DNA of 64,000 bases from an uncultured Flavobacterium sp. (GTDB taxonomy: Bacteria; Bacteroidota; Bacteroidia; Flavobacteriales; Flavobacteriaceae): contig NZ_CAMLDD010000017.1 of assembly GCF_946478785.1 (NCBI RefSeq), positions 1 through 64,000 on the forward strand. The letters run 5' to 3'. A program made the translations under genes and the position numbers. Positions 43,521-52,748 of the stretch are shown in pieces. Every line of letters begins with the position of its first letter. Position 1 is the first letter of the stretch. Under the pieces are notes generated by a model. The model had not been told where the DNA came from. It did no database searches and saw nothing but the letters and a program-made list of their open reading frames with translations.

Positions 43521-44801
43521 ATGAAACTTTGGGAAAAAGGAATACCAACAGACAAGCAAATCGAACATTTCACAGTAGGAAACGATCGTGAACTGGATTT
43601 GGTTCTCGCGAAATACGATGCTTTAGGTTCAATTGCACATGCAAAAATGCTGGGACAAATTGGATTATTAACAGAAGAAGAGACTGTTTCTTTAGTTGAT
43701 GCCTTAAATGATATTATTGCAGATATCGTAGTTGGGGATTTCGAAATAGAAGACAGTTTCGAAGACGTACATTCCAAAATTGAATATCTTTTAACCGTAA
43801 AATTGGGCGATGCCGGAAAGAAAATCCATACCGCGCGTTCTCGTAATGATCAGGTCTTGGTTGATGTTCATTTGTATTTAAAAGATGAACTAAAAGCTTT
43901 AAAAGAACAGATAAAGACACTTTTTGACTTGTTAATGGAATCTGCAGAAAAACATCAAAACGTTTTATTGCCAGGTTATACACATTTGCAAATCGCCATG
44001 CCATCCTCATTCGGAATGTGGTTTTCAGCTTACGCCGAAAGTTTGATTGATGATGTTACAATGTTGAATGCCGCTTTAAAAGTAGTTGATCAGAATCCGT
44101 TAGGTTCTGCGGCAGGTTATGGAAGTTCTTTTCCAATCAACAGGACTTTTACCACTCAGGAATTAGGTTTTGAAACTTTAAAATTCAATGCAGTTGCGGC
44201 GCAAATGAGTCGTGGAAAAGCAGAGAAAACAGTTGCGTTTGCCATGAGTAGTGTAGCAGCAACGTTGTCAAAATTTGCTATGGATGTTTGTTTGTATATG
44301 AGTCAAAATTTTGATTTCATTAGTCTGCCGGCACATCTTACAACAGGCTCCAGTATCATGCCACACAAGAAAAACCCTGATGTATTCGAATTAATCAGAG
44401 GGAAATGCAACAAGATTCAGGCGCTTCCATATGAAATAACTTTAATTACGAATAACCTTCCAAGCGGATATCACAGAGATTTACAGCTTTTAAAAGAAGG
44501 TTTGTTTCCTGCACTTCAAAACTTAAAAGCTTGTCTGGATATTGCAATTTTTTCAGTAAAAGACATTACGGTAAAAGACAATATTTTAAAAGATAAAAAA
44601 TACGATTATTTGTTTACTGTAGATACTTTAAACGAAATGGTAGTTGCGGGAATGCCTTTTAGGGATGCGTACAAAGCAGTTGCGGAACAATTAGAAGCCG
44701 GAACTTATAAATCTCCTAAGGAAACTAAACACACACACGAAGGCAGTATCAATAATTTGTGTCTTGATGCCATTAAAAATAAAATGAAAGATGCTTTTTA
44801 A
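43521..44801 (+). CDS. argH: Argininosuccinate lyase
   Basis: 426 residues from the ATG at 43521 (MKLWEKGIPTDKQ); the frame is open 36 nt further upstream, but that part lies in the repeat array. Conserved motifs are HTARSRNDQVLVD near 105, LPGYTHLQIAMPSSFG near 153, and the fumarase-family signature SSIMPHKKNPD near 276. It releases fumarate and arginine, the last step of the pathway. It closes the cluster before a terminator. Confidence 0.96.
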   Translation: MKLWEKGIPTDKQIEHFTVGNDRELDLVLAKYDALGSIAHAKMLGQIGLLTEEETVSLVDALNDIIADIVVGDFEIEDSFEDVHSKIEYLLTVKLGDAGKKIHTARSRNDQVLVDVHLYLKDELKALKEQIKTLFDLLMESAEKHQNVLLPGYTHLQIAMPSSFGMWFSAYAESLIDDVTMLNAALKVVDQNPLGSAAGYGSSFPINRTFTTQELGFETLKFNAVAAQMSRGKAEKTVAFAMSSVAATLSKFAMDVCLYMSQNFDFISLPAHLTTGSSIMPHKKNPDVFELIRGKCNKIQALPYEITLITNNLPSGYHRDLQLLKEGLFPALQNLKACLDIAIFSVKDITVKDNILKDKKYDYLFTVDTLNEMVVAGMPFRDAYKAVAEQLEAGTYKSPKETKHTHEGSINNLCLDAIKNKMKDAF

Positions 44802-44827
44802 AAGAATTTCATTTAAAATAAATATAA

Positions 44828-44858
44828 CCGATTTGTATAAATGCAAATCGGTTTTTTT
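44828..44858 (+). terminator. Terminator of the arginine/proline cluster
   Basis: CCGATTTG and CAAATCGG form an 8-bp stem with a TATAAATG loop, followed by TTTTTTT. Confidence 0.9.
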
Positions 44859-44894
44859 ATGCAGTAACTTGATCATATTTTTGTAATTTGGGCA

Positions 44895-44930
44895 TAAAAA
44901 AAAGCTATTGATTTTTGTCATCAATAGCCG
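44895..44930 (-). terminator. Terminator of the PL1 lyase gene
   Basis: GCTATTGAT and ATCAATAGC form a perfect 9-bp stem. The A run before the left arm gives a T run on the minus strand, 23 nt beyond the stop of the lyase gene. Confidence 0.87.
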
Positions 44931-44952
44931 TTTTAAAAAAATATTTTTAAAA

Positions 44953-46311
44953 CTAATTCTTTACAATTTTGAAAGTTTTAACCCTATTTTCAATTTGTAC
45001 TTTACAGATATAAACTCCTTTAGCAAGTTTTGCAATGTTTAATTCCACCTTTTCATTACCAGTAACAGTTTTAGAAGAAGTATAAACTTTACTACCATTT
45101 ACAGAGTATATCTCAATAACAGCTGAACCATTTTCAATACTTGAGAATTCGATATTTAAAATAGTATCAATAACCGTTGGGTAAAATTTAAGTTCTAAGT
45201 TCGATACATTCTCATTTACTCCTAAAGAACCACAACTTGAATTTGCAGTTATTACACCCGTAGATGAAACCAATAATGTAGCACCTGCACCACATGAATT
45301 ATCTATATATTCCGCCACATCTGCTACAGGAAGTGTACTATACGTGTATGATGGTTTTGAAACTGTACCAGTAGTTGAATTAGCTTTATTAATACAACCA
45401 TCAAATGCAACACCTACTGTCCCGCCATCCGTTGAAATATAATCTTTATAAACAGTACCAATAGCCGCAAAGTTAGTGTTCTCTACATAACAAGTTGTAT
45501 TATTATTTCCTCCTCCGAGACCTATAGCCAATGATCCGGAAACAGAAGTATTATAATAACAATTTAAAATATGCAACTCTGCATTCCTTGCTCTCGGCAT
45601 TCTTTCTTTGCAACCCTCTGCCCAATAACAGTTTTTGAAAGTTATGCTGTAATTCCCATCGGTCGGAATATCAGTTTTAGAAGAACCAACTAAATCTGAA
45701 AAACGATGATCATTGGTGAAATTTGTTACATTTCTTGGTGTAGGAGCCTTTAAATAAATGAATTTACACCATGAAATTGTTACATTGTCAGCTTTACCTT
45801 TGTTATCAAAATTCCCATCCATTCCATCTTGAAACTCACAATGATCTACCCAAACATTGGTTCCTTCATTAGTTAGATTATCTCGGCCATCAACATCAAA
45901 AGCTCCGGGACCTTGAAAAATAAGATTTCTAATAATTACATTATTGGAACCAAGTTTTATGTTAAGAATTCCAGAGTTACTTGCAGATTCAGTAGCATCA
46001 TTAATGTTTATCAGAGTATTTCTAAGTATTGCACCAGGTAATCCAATAATGGTTTTGTTATTAAGTGTTGAACTAGTATAAGAGCAGTCTATAATACCTG
46101 AAACCAAAATTACAGAGTTGGAAACTGCAATTGAATTAAGAGCATTTTTTAAATCAGTATAATTCGAAACTGTTACAGTATTAGAAGCAGTTGGAGTTCC
46201 ACCTCCAGTCGCTGCAGCGCCAAATCCTTCGGGAGCTGACATGTAATAGTTTTGGGCAAAAATGCCTGAAAAGCTGAGTAGGAAAAGAATTAGAGATAAT
46301 GTTTTTTTCAT
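44953..46311 (-). CDS. Secreted PL1-type pectate lyase with T9SS type A sorting domain
   Basis: 452 residues from the ATG at 46311, which starts a clear signal peptide (LSLILFLLSFSGIFAQ); the open frame continues to a GTG at 46371 inside the operator, which is unlikely. PL1 hallmarks are WVDHCEFQDGMDG near 155-167 and GCKERMPRARNAELHILNCY near 235 (catalytic Arg). The last 85 residues (FYPTVIDTILNIEFSSIENG to KTFKIVKN) are a type A sorting domain of the type IX system. It should be exported to the surface or medium to cut pectate. Confidence 0.92.
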   Translation of the reverse strand: MKKTLSLILFLLSFSGIFAQNYYMSAPEGFGAAATGGGTPTASNTVTVSNYTDLKNALNSIAVSNSVILVSGIIDCSYTSSTLNNKTIIGLPGAILRNTLININDATESASNSGILNIKLGSNNVIIRNLIFQGPGAFDVDGRDNLTNEGTNVWVDHCEFQDGMDGNFDNKGKADNVTISWCKFIYLKAPTPRNVTNFTNDHRFSDLVGSSKTDIPTDGNYSITFKNCYWAEGCKERMPRARNAELHILNCYYNTSVSGSLAIGLGGGNNNTTCYVENTNFAAIGTVYKDYISTDGGTVGVAFDGCINKANSTTGTVSKPSYTYSTLPVADVAEYIDNSCGAGATLLVSSTGVITANSSCGSLGVNENVSNLELKFYPTVIDTILNIEFSSIENGSAVIEIYSVNGSKVYTSSKTVTGNEKVELNIAKLAKGVYICKVQIENRVKTFKIVKN

Positions 46312-46356
46312 TTTAAAAAGTGATTTGAATAGGTTAAATGGCTTACAAGTGGTTAA

Positions 46357-46399
46357 TGTAATCGATTGCACAAATTTAAATTAATAAAATTTAAAACAA
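46357..46399 (-). promoter_or_regulatory. Promoter with LacI-type operator of the PL1 gene
   Basis: On minus: TTG (46399-46397), 18 nt, TAAATTTG (46378-46371), an exact Bacteroidota promoter. Directly abutting it is TGCAATCGATTACA (46370-46357), a LacI-type near-palindrome covering the expected start of transcription. The same box-operator order stands before the PL9 gene. Confidence 0.78.
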
Positions 46400-46529
46400 T
46401 ATTTATTGTTAGAGTATTATAATTTAACTTTAAGTTTTAACTTAATGGTCGTTTTATTTGACATTTTATAAGAATATATCATTTTAAAGTAAATATTTTT
46501 TTAAAACTTCAAAATCGGAATACTATTGT

Positions 46530-46567
46530 AAAAAAAGAAATCCCTAAATTTTAAAAATTTAGGGATT
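46530..46567 (-). terminator. Terminator of the sigma/anti-sigma pair
   Basis: AATCCCTAAATTT and AAATTTAGGGATT form a 13-bp perfect stem with a short loop. A run of A on plus gives the T run on minus. It lies just beyond the anti-sigma gene. Confidence 0.85.
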
Positions 46568-46590
46568 GTCAAGAGTTGATTTATTTAGAA

Positions 46591-47379
46591 TTATACTTTT
46601 CCGAGAGTATATAATTGTTCCATTGTTGGAGAAAGACTTCCTCCAGTCGGTTCAAGTGTAATACCAAAAGCTTCGGCATAGGCTGTTTGATCTACCGCAA
46701 ATATTTTTTGATTATTGCCTTCAAAATCACTTAATAAACCAATGCTTGTTGGAGTTAGGGTAGGACTTAGTTTAAGAGCCCAAACCTGATATACCATTCC
46801 TTTTGGAGGTTTTGGCAAACCTGCTGCATCAATATAAGTAGTCTTGGTTTCTTTGTTCCAATATACTTTTGCAAAAGAGGTAGGAGAAACAGCCTGACCG
46901 CCAAGTGTTACCCCTGTATTTTTAATATCCCTTACAATAGTCAAGCTTTTTTCTGTTTGTTTATTTTGCTGCTCTAAATAAGCAAATTCTCTTTCAATTT
47001 TGTTTTTTTCGTTTCCAACAGTTGTAATAGCACCTTTTGTTTCTGTCAGTTCTAATGCCTGGTAACCTAAGCCTAACAATAGTAATACTGCAGCTGCCCA
47101 GCCAATATACTGAGTTCTGTTTGATGCAGGTTTCAAATCTACAACCTTACCGTGTTTCAGTTCTAAACGGGCTTTTATCTTCTCGAAATTGGCTACCGAA
47201 TGAAATGGAGAGAAACTCGATGACAATGCTACTATTGCTTTTTCTATCGAAAGAATTTCCTGCTCAACTTCAGGATTGTTTTTTGCCATTTCGGCTACTT
47301 CCAGGTTTTCAGATTCGGTTAATAAACCGTAAACATATAGTTCTAAAATTCCTGATTCTATGTATTCTTGTGCTTCCAT
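46591..47379 (-). CDS. Anti-sigma factor, RskA type
   Basis: 262 residues. A cytoplasmic N-terminal region (EYIESGILELYVYGLLTESE) typical of anti-sigma proteins is followed by one membrane helix near 92-110 (YIGWAAAVLLLLGLGYQAL), a coiled segment, and a C-terminal RskA domain (VYWNKETKTTYIDAAGLPK, MVYQVWALKLSP, GGSLSPTMEQLYTLGKV). It should hold the sigma factor inactive at the membrane. The start shares its base with the stop of the sigma gene, showing tight coupling. Confidence 0.9.
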   Translation of the reverse strand: MEAQEYIESGILELYVYGLLTESENLEVAEMAKNNPEVEQEILSIEKAIVALSSSFSPFHSVANFEKIKARLELKHGKVVDLKPASNRTQYIGWAAAVLLLLGLGYQALELTETKGAITTVGNEKNKIEREFAYLEQQNKQTEKSLTIVRDIKNTGVTLGGQAVSPTSFAKVYWNKETKTTYIDAAGLPKPPKGMVYQVWALKLSPTLTPTSIGLLSDFEGNNQKIFAVDQTAYAEAFGITLEPTGGSLSPTMEQLYTLGKV

Positions 47380-47909
47380 TATATTTTTAGATAATTACGT
47401 AAGTCGTTAATACAGTTTCTGTTTTGTGTTTTGACAGTTCCTAAAGGCATGGCCAGTTCTTCTGAAGCTTCTTGTTGGGTATATCCTTTGAAGAATAATA
47501 AATCTATAATCTCAATGCATTTTGGTTTTAATTTTTTTACAAATTCCTGAATTCCAATTGTATCAATTTTATTAACGAGTTTGTTGCTGTCGTCTAACAG
47601 ATGTACGAAATTATCTGAGGAAAGGTTTTTTTGACTGTTATTAAAATTTTTAGATCTTAATTTATCAATAGATGTATTTCGGGCAATATTAAGAATCCAG
47701 GTGTAAAAACGACCTTTTCCTTCATTATAGGAGTCTATATTTTTCCAGATTTTTACAAAAACATCCTGTAAAACATCTTCGGCTTCTTCACGGTTTTTTA
47801 TTAAAACATTGATAACCGAAAATAAACTTTTGGAATACATATCATACAAGTGGGTAAAAGCCCTTTCATCTTTCTTGTAGATTAAAACTAATAATTCTTC
47901 CTGACTCAT
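47379..47909 (-). CDS. ECF-type RNA polymerase sigma factor
   Basis: 176 residues. Region 2 reads FTHLYDMYSKSLFSVINVLI and AEDVLQDVFVKIWKNIDSYN near 45-64. Region 4 reads CIEIIDLLFFKGYTQQEASE with a helix-turn-helix near 135-170. The short linker, absence of region 3 and neighbouring RskA-type anti-sigma place it in the extracytoplasmic function group. The signal and regulon are unknown. The gene is preceded by a long AT-rich spacer. Confidence 0.93.
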   Translation of the reverse strand: MSQEELLVLIYKKDERAFTHLYDMYSKSLFSVINVLIKNREEAEDVLQDVFVKIWKNIDSYNEGKGRFYTWILNIARNTSIDKLRSKNFNNSQKNLSSDNFVHLLDDSNKLVNKIDTIGIQEFVKKLKPKCIEIIDLLFFKGYTQQEASEELAMPLGTVKTQNRNCINDLRNYLKI

Positions 47910-48323
47910 AAATTTAGATTTTAAAGTTTTAACAAAATTTAATTTACTTTTTTTGATACCTCGATATAAAGATAATTTATTTTTTTATCATTTTTTTTAT
48001 TTTTTCAATTGTGTAAGGCCTTGTGGATTGCAGAACTATAAAATAAATTACTTTTTTTTAATTTTTTAAAACCATAAACAATCCTTTTACGTAAATGCTA
48101 TTATAACATAAAAGTTAATATTTATTTTTTAATAGCAAAAAGCAATAAAAGTTGAAAATTTAATTTATCCGAGTCAATAAAAAACTTTCAAAAAAGGATA
48201 AATAACTTTCAAAAAATATTGATAGTTGATAGCTTCGGACTTCCAAAATGAATAGTTAATAATTTAAAAGATACGCATGTACAGATGAATTAGAAAGGTT
48301 ACCAATTTTAAATACCACATTTT
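47910..48323. other. AT-rich spacer upstream of the sigma gene
   Basis: About 400 nt with very low G+C and long A/T runs. No open frame of note, no convincing -33/-7 pair and no hairpin with clear arms. It must contain the promoter of the minus-strand sigma gene, but I cannot place it. Confidence 0.5.
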
Positions 48324-48512
48324 TTGGAAATTACTTATGTATGTGTTTTAAATTATATACTACTCATTACCGGAGCATCAACTATTAGAAAAATATGGAA
48401 GTTAAATTATAAACATAGAGTGAAAAAATATTGGGGACGGAAGCGTAGCAGTCCGGTTTATTGTAGAACGAACAGCTGGCCTGATGGACCTTCCGGTTAT
48501 TATGGATTTTAA
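48324..48512 (+). CDS. Doubtful small ORF over a GC-richer island
   Basis: An open frame of 62 codons starts with TTG and has no ATG; a GTG within it would give about 30 residues ending SPVYCRTNSWPDGPSGYYGF. The 3' part (48434-48505) is clearly richer in G+C than its surroundings. Arms such as GGAAG and CTTCC in it could pair. It could be a small basic protein, a structured RNA or a gene remnant; I do not recognise it. A strong terminator on the same strand at 48574 shows that a transcript probably ends here. Confidence 0.3.
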   Translation: MEITYVCVLNYILLITGASTIRKIWKLNYKHRVKKYWGRKRSSPVYCRTNSWPDGPSGYYGF

Positions 48513-48573
48513 AATAATACACTTTTTTAAATAAGTATATAAGTTTTTACATGGTTTGATTTGTTTGTAGGTA

Positions 48574-48613
48574 GAAGCCTAACGCCTGATTAACGTTAGG
48601 CTTCACTTTTTTA
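48574..48613 (+). terminator. Strong terminator with no recognised gene before it
   Basis: GAAGCCTAACG and CGTTAGGCTTC form a perfect 11-bp stem with a 9-nt loop, followed by ACTTTTTT. It lies upstream of the glutathione peroxidase gene and downstream only of the doubtful ORF. Confidence 0.9.
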
Positions 48614-48695
48614 TTTAACTTTTGTTTAATCAAAATAAATCTTTAGCATCCTAGATTTGAGTCATAATTTAACTAAATTTATAAAAAATTAAGCG

Positions 48696-49280
48696 ATGAA
48701 TAAAATAGCATTTTTAGTTTGTGCTGCAGTATTTTTAGTAACAGCACAAATTCAGGCTCAAACAAGTACCAATAAACCTAACACAGGAAAAGTTATGGAA
48801 AAACAAACCATTTATCAATTTAAGGTACAGGATCTATCAGGTGATACTTTTGATTTCTCTTCTCTAAAGGGAAAGAAAATTATGATCGTAAATACCGCTT
48901 CAAAATGTGGGTTGACACCTCAGTACAAAGATCTTGAAGCAATTTATAAAGAGTATAAAGATAAAGGCTTCGTAATTGTAGGATTTCCGGCTAATAATTT
49001 TGCATCACAGGAGCCTGGTACAAATGAAGAAATTGGGGCTTTTTGTCAGCAAAATTATGGTGTAACTTTCCCTATGATGAGTAAAATTTCAGTTAAAGGA
49101 GACGATATGAGTGAGCTATATAAATTCCTGACTCAAAAATCAAAAAACGGGTTGGAAGATTCAGAAGTACAATGGAATTTTCAAAAATACCTGATCAATG
49201 AAAAAGGAGAACTGGCAAAAGTGATTTCACCAAAAACATTGCCAACAGATCCGGAAATTATTAACTGGATTAAAAGTTAG
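48696..49280 (+). CDS. Glutathione peroxidase family protein, exported
   Basis: 194 residues with a signal peptide (FLVCAAVFLVTAQIQAQ). The peroxidatic Cys is in VNTASKCGLTPQY near 73, with the FPANNFASQEPGTNEEI segment and the Trp-containing VQWNFQKYLIN near 164. It lacks selenocysteine. Members reduce hydroperoxides, usually with thioredoxin in bacteria; the signal peptide places this one in the envelope. It is monocistronic, between two terminators. Confidence 0.92.
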   Translation: MNKIAFLVCAAVFLVTAQIQAQTSTNKPNTGKVMEKQTIYQFKVQDLSGDTFDFSSLKGKKIMIVNTASKCGLTPQYKDLEAIYKEYKDKGFVIVGFPANNFASQEPGTNEEIGAFCQQNYGVTFPMMSKISVKGDDMSELYKFLTQKSKNGLEDSEVQWNFQKYLINEKGELAKVISPKTLPTDPEIINWIKS

Positions 49281-49299
49281 TTTCAAAAAAATCAAGTAA

Positions 49300-49341
49300 A
49301 AATCCGCAAATTTATTTTAAATAAGTTTGCGGATTTTTATT
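49300..49341 (+). terminator. Terminator of the glutathione peroxidase gene
   Basis: AAATCCGCAAA and TTTGCGGATTT form an 11-bp perfect stem around a 15-nt loop, with a T run after it. Confidence 0.85.
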
Positions 49342-49401
49342 TAGAAACATTTTTCTTCTGTTTACTATATCTTCTCGTGGAGAAAAATTGCTATGGATGT
49401 A

Positions 49402-49899
49402 TTATTCCAATATCAATTGCATAAAAACCAAGTCCAGCCAATGATCAAATTTATAGCCAACCTCACGGATTGTTCCTGTGGCAATAAATCCAAATTTTTC
49501 ATGAAAGGCAATACTTCCGGCGTTATCGGCATCAATAGCGCCAATCATAACGTGATATCCCTGGGCTTTCGCCAGACGAATAAGTTCAGTTAATAATTTT
49601 GAACCAATGCCTTTTCCAATTACGTTATCAACAACGTATACTGAATGTTCGACTGTGTATTGATAGCCTATTTTTTCGCGGAATTGCCCGTAACTTCCAA
49701 AACCAACAACTTCACCATCTAAATCAGCCACAATTACAGGCAGATTTTTTAGTTTTTTATCTTCAAACCATTTTGTCTGAACTTCTAAATTTTGAATTTC
49801 ATAACTATAATTTGCTGTTGTATGTAAGATAGAATGATTTACAATATCCAGGATTTTACCTAAATCGTTTACTGTTGCAGGTCTAAGTGTCAAGTTCAT
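49402..49899 (-). CDS. GNAT acetyltransferase, phosphinothricin acetyltransferase-like
   Basis: 165 residues. Typical features are the start LRPATVNDLGKILDIVNHSI, GFGSYGQFREK, EHSVYVVDNVIGKGIGSKLL with the acetyl-CoA loop near 95-105, and the closing AFHEKFGFIATGTIREVGYK. This order matches the Pat/YncA-like branch that acetylates amino acid analogues. The natural substrate is unknown. It diverges from menD across 187 nt. Confidence 0.88.
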   Translation of the reverse strand: MNLTLRPATVNDLGKILDIVNHSILHTTANYSYEIQNLEVQTKWFEDKKLKNLPVIVADLDGEVVGFGSYGQFREKIGYQYTVEHSVYVVDNVIGKGIGSKLLTELIRLAKAQGYHVMIGAIDADNAGSIAFHEKFGFIATGTIREVGYKFDHWLDLVFMQLILE

Positions 49900-50018
49900 A
49901 ATGATAGAAAATGCGGAAGAATTTATTCTGTCAAATTAAGCTTTGCAAAGATATTCCCTTTTTTTAAAACAGACTTAATATCTTTCCTATTTATAAGTTA
50001 AATCAAGAGTGAAGTTTG

Positions 50019-50026
50019 TAACTTTG
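50019..50026 (+). promoter_or_regulatory. -7 box (TAACTTTG) of menD
   Basis: TAACTTTG is an exact TAnnTTTG match, 60 nt before the menD ATG. No well placed TTG -33 element is visible. Confidence 0.45.
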
Positions 50027-50086
50027 TGTGGTCAAAAAAGAAAATCCAAACTTTAGGTTTTCTTTAAAAATAATACGCCATTTAGC

Positions 50087-51748
50087 ATGATTTACCCCAA
50101 AATACCACTTGCTCAAAGCATTATCGAAATTTGTTCAGCAAAAGGAATCCATAATATTATAATTTCTCCCGGATCCAGAAATGCTCCTTTAACTATCGGT
50201 TTCGTCCAAAACTCTAATTTTAAATGTTATAGCATAGCAGATGAGCGCTGTGCTGCATTTTTTGCTTTGGGAATTGCCCAGCAAACAAAAAAACCAACAG
50301 CAATTGTGTGTACATCGGGATCTGCATTATTAAATTATTATCCCGCAGTGGCCGAAGCATTTTACAGCCAGATTCCATTGATTGTAATTTCTGCAGATCG
50401 CCCGCAAAATAAGATTGATATTGGAGATGGACAAACTATTCGTCAGCAAAATGTTTTTCAGAACCATTCGGTTTTCAATGCTAATTTGACTGAAGAAGCT
50501 TCTGAGGAAAATGATTTAAAAATAAATGAAGCCATAGAAACTGCAATTTTTCAAAAAGGGCCTGTTCATATTAATGCACCTTTTGAAGAACCTTTATATG
50601 AAACAGTTGACACGCTTTCTGTTCAGCCAAAAATCACACATTCGGATGCAGTTATCGGAACAAAATCAATCGAAAATATAGAAGATTTTGTTTCTATTTG
50701 GAATTCGGCTAAACGAAAACTTGTTTTAGTTGGTGTCAATGAAGGTAATTCAATCGATAAAGAAACAGTAGAAAATCTGGCTGGCGATCCATCAATTGTG
50801 GTCCTGACTGAAACGACTTCTAATTTGCATCATCCCAATTTTATCAGCAGTATCGATACTTTAATTACTCCTTTTGATGATATTGATTTTAAAGAGTTTG
50901 AGCCTGAAATTTTAGTGACATTTGGAGGAATGGTCGTTTCAAAACGTATAAAAGGTTTTTTACGAAAATACAAACCGCTACATCACTGGCATATTGATAC
51001 CTTACGTGCTTATGATACATTCAATGCTTTAACCAAACATTTTGTGATGCAGCCAAATGATTTTTTCAATGATTTGCTGCCCAAAACAGTTTTTGTACAG
51101 GGCGATTATTTTAAACAGATCAATGAGGTTTATGAATTACGAAAAATTAAAAAGCAAAAGTATTTAGATAAAATTCCTTTTTCGGATTTTAAAGTATTTG
51201 AAAAAGTGATAGCCTCCTTGCCTAAAAATAGTCAATTACAAATAAGCAACAGTTCTGCCATTCGGTATGCACAATTAATTGATATTGATTCTGCAATAGA
51301 AGTTTTTTGCAATAGGGGTACAAGTGGCATTGATGGCAGTACATCTACAGCCATAGGCGCTTCTGTTGGAAGTCAAAAACAGACTGTTTTTATTACCGGT
51401 GATATCAGCTTTTTGTATGATAGCAACGCTTTGTGGAATTCTTATATTCCTAAAAACTTCAAAATCATCTTGATTAATAATGGAGGAGGAGGGATCTTCA
51501 GAATTTTGCCCGGTCATCAAGAAAAACCTGTTTTTAATACTTATTTTGAAACGGCACATCATTTAACGGCAGAACATTTGGCAAAAATGTATAATTTGAA
51601 TTATTTTGCCGCAACTGATTTAGATTCGTTAGAAAAAAGCATTAAGTCATTTTATGAAATAAATGATGCTCCAAATATTTTAGAAATATTTACGCCAACT
51701 TCTGAAAATGATGTAATTCTAAAACAATATTTCAAAGAGTTGATTTAA
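50087..51748 (+). CDS. menD: SEPHCHC synthase (menaquinone synthesis)
   Basis: 553 residues. A thiamine diphosphate enzyme that joins isochorismate and 2-oxoglutarate in menaquinone synthesis. SPGSRNAPLTIGF near 27-39, the catalytic Glu in IADERCAAFFALGIA near 55, TSGSALLNYYPAVAEAFY, and the ThDP-binding GDISFLYDSNALWN with INNGGGGIFRILPG near 470 are family marks. No other men gene lies next to it. Menaquinone as the sole quinone fits an aerobic flavobacterium. Confidence 0.96.
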   Translation: MIYPKIPLAQSIIEICSAKGIHNIIISPGSRNAPLTIGFVQNSNFKCYSIADERCAAFFALGIAQQTKKPTAIVCTSGSALLNYYPAVAEAFYSQIPLIVISADRPQNKIDIGDGQTIRQQNVFQNHSVFNANLTEEASEENDLKINEAIETAIFQKGPVHINAPFEEPLYETVDTLSVQPKITHSDAVIGTKSIENIEDFVSIWNSAKRKLVLVGVNEGNSIDKETVENLAGDPSIVVLTETTSNLHHPNFISSIDTLITPFDDIDFKEFEPEILVTFGGMVVSKRIKGFLRKYKPLHHWHIDTLRAYDTFNALTKHFVMQPNDFFNDLLPKTVFVQGDYFKQINEVYELRKIKKQKYLDKIPFSDFKVFEKVIASLPKNSQLQISNSSAIRYAQLIDIDSAIEVFCNRGTSGIDGSTSTAIGASVGSQKQTVFITGDISFLYDSNALWNSYIPKNFKIILINNGGGGIFRILPGHQEKPVFNTYFETAHHLTAEHLAKMYNLNYFAATDLDSLEKSIKSFYEINDAPNILEIFTPTSENDVILKQYFKELI

Positions 51749-51815
51749 AATTAAGAGCGTTATTCAGGGCTTTTTTTATATAAACATTTTTTAGCTGTAC
51801 CATTTTCAAACTTCG

Positions 51816-51823
51816 TACATTTG
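51816..51823 (+). promoter_or_regulatory. -7 box (TACATTTG) of the CvfB-like gene
   Basis: TACATTTG matches TAnnTTTG exactly and lies 41 nt upstream of the ATG at 51865. Confidence 0.45.
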
Positions 51824-51864
51824 CACTTTAAAAACTTGGCTTTAGAGCTTAGAACTTCAAGAAT

Positions 51865-52719
51865 ATGATTGAAATAGGAAAATACAATACACTTACCATA
51901 TTGCGTGATACCAAAGTTGGGTTGTTTTTAGGAAATCCTGAAAAAGACCCGGAAGGAATTCACGATATATTATTACCAAATAAATACGTTCCAAATGAAT
52001 TTGAAATAGGCGAAGAGCTTGTTGTTTTTGTCTATTTAGATCACGAGCAAAGACCCGTTGCAACAACACTTGAGCCTTATATTTTATTGAATGAGTTTGC
52101 ACTTTTAAGAGTAAATTATATCAATCAGGTGGGTGCTTTTATGGATTGGGGAATGGAGAAGGATATCCTGGTTCCGTTCAAGGAACAGGCACGCCCAATG
52201 GAAAAAGGAAAACGCTACCTGGTTTATTTGTATATGGATGAAAAAACCAAACGTTTGGTGGCATCCAGTAAATTAAACCAGTTTTTAAAGAACGACCAGC
52301 TTACAGTTGAAAAAGGCGAAGAGGTAGATTTGATAGTTTCACATATTACCGAATTGGGAATCAATGTTATCATCAATGAACAGCACAAAGGATTGTTGTA
52401 TAAAGATGAAGTTTATGATGATGCAATAAGAACCGGGGACAGGATGCGTGGTTATATAAAAAATATCCGCCCTGATAATAAAATAGACGTAGCCCTGCAA
52501 GTACAGGGATATCAGAGTATTGAGCCTAATGCAGAGAAAATTTTAGATGAATTAAGAGCAAATAGGGGGTTTTTAAGATTGAATGATAATTCACATCCTG
52601 AAGACATTAAAACGGTGTTGAAAATGAGTAAAAAAACGTTCAAAAAAGCAATTGGTGCTTTGTATAAGGATAAGCTTATAGAAATAAAAGAAGACGGAAT
52701 TTATCTGGTCAAAGAATAA
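51865..52719 (+). CDS. CvfB-like S1-domain RNA-binding protein
   Basis: 284 residues. Three S1-like strand sets are visible: NTLTILRDTKVGLFLGNPEK, LLRVNYINQVGAFMDWGMEK and VDLIVSHITELGINVIINEQ. A C-terminal winged-helix segment (GFLRLNDNSHPEDIKTVLKM, then SKKTFKKAIGALYKD) matches YitL/CvfB. The family binds RNA and affects expression of various genes in Gram-positives; its role here is unknown. A terminator follows. Confidence 0.9.
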   Translation: MIEIGKYNTLTILRDTKVGLFLGNPEKDPEGIHDILLPNKYVPNEFEIGEELVVFVYLDHEQRPVATTLEPYILLNEFALLRVNYINQVGAFMDWGMEKDILVPFKEQARPMEKGKRYLVYLYMDEKTKRLVASSKLNQFLKNDQLTVEKGEEVDLIVSHITELGINVIINEQHKGLLYKDEVYDDAIRTGDRMRGYIKNIRPDNKIDVALQVQGYQSIEPNAEKILDELRANRGFLRLNDNSHPEDIKTVLKMSKKTFKKAIGALYKDKLIEIKEDGIYLVKE

Positions 52720-52748
52720 AATTATCTCACATAAAATGCAAAATAAAT

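Noticed and set aside
47037..47390. Plus-strand open frame of 117 codons over the anti-sigma gene
   Set aside because: Antisense to the RskA-type gene, whose membrane helix and domain are clear.
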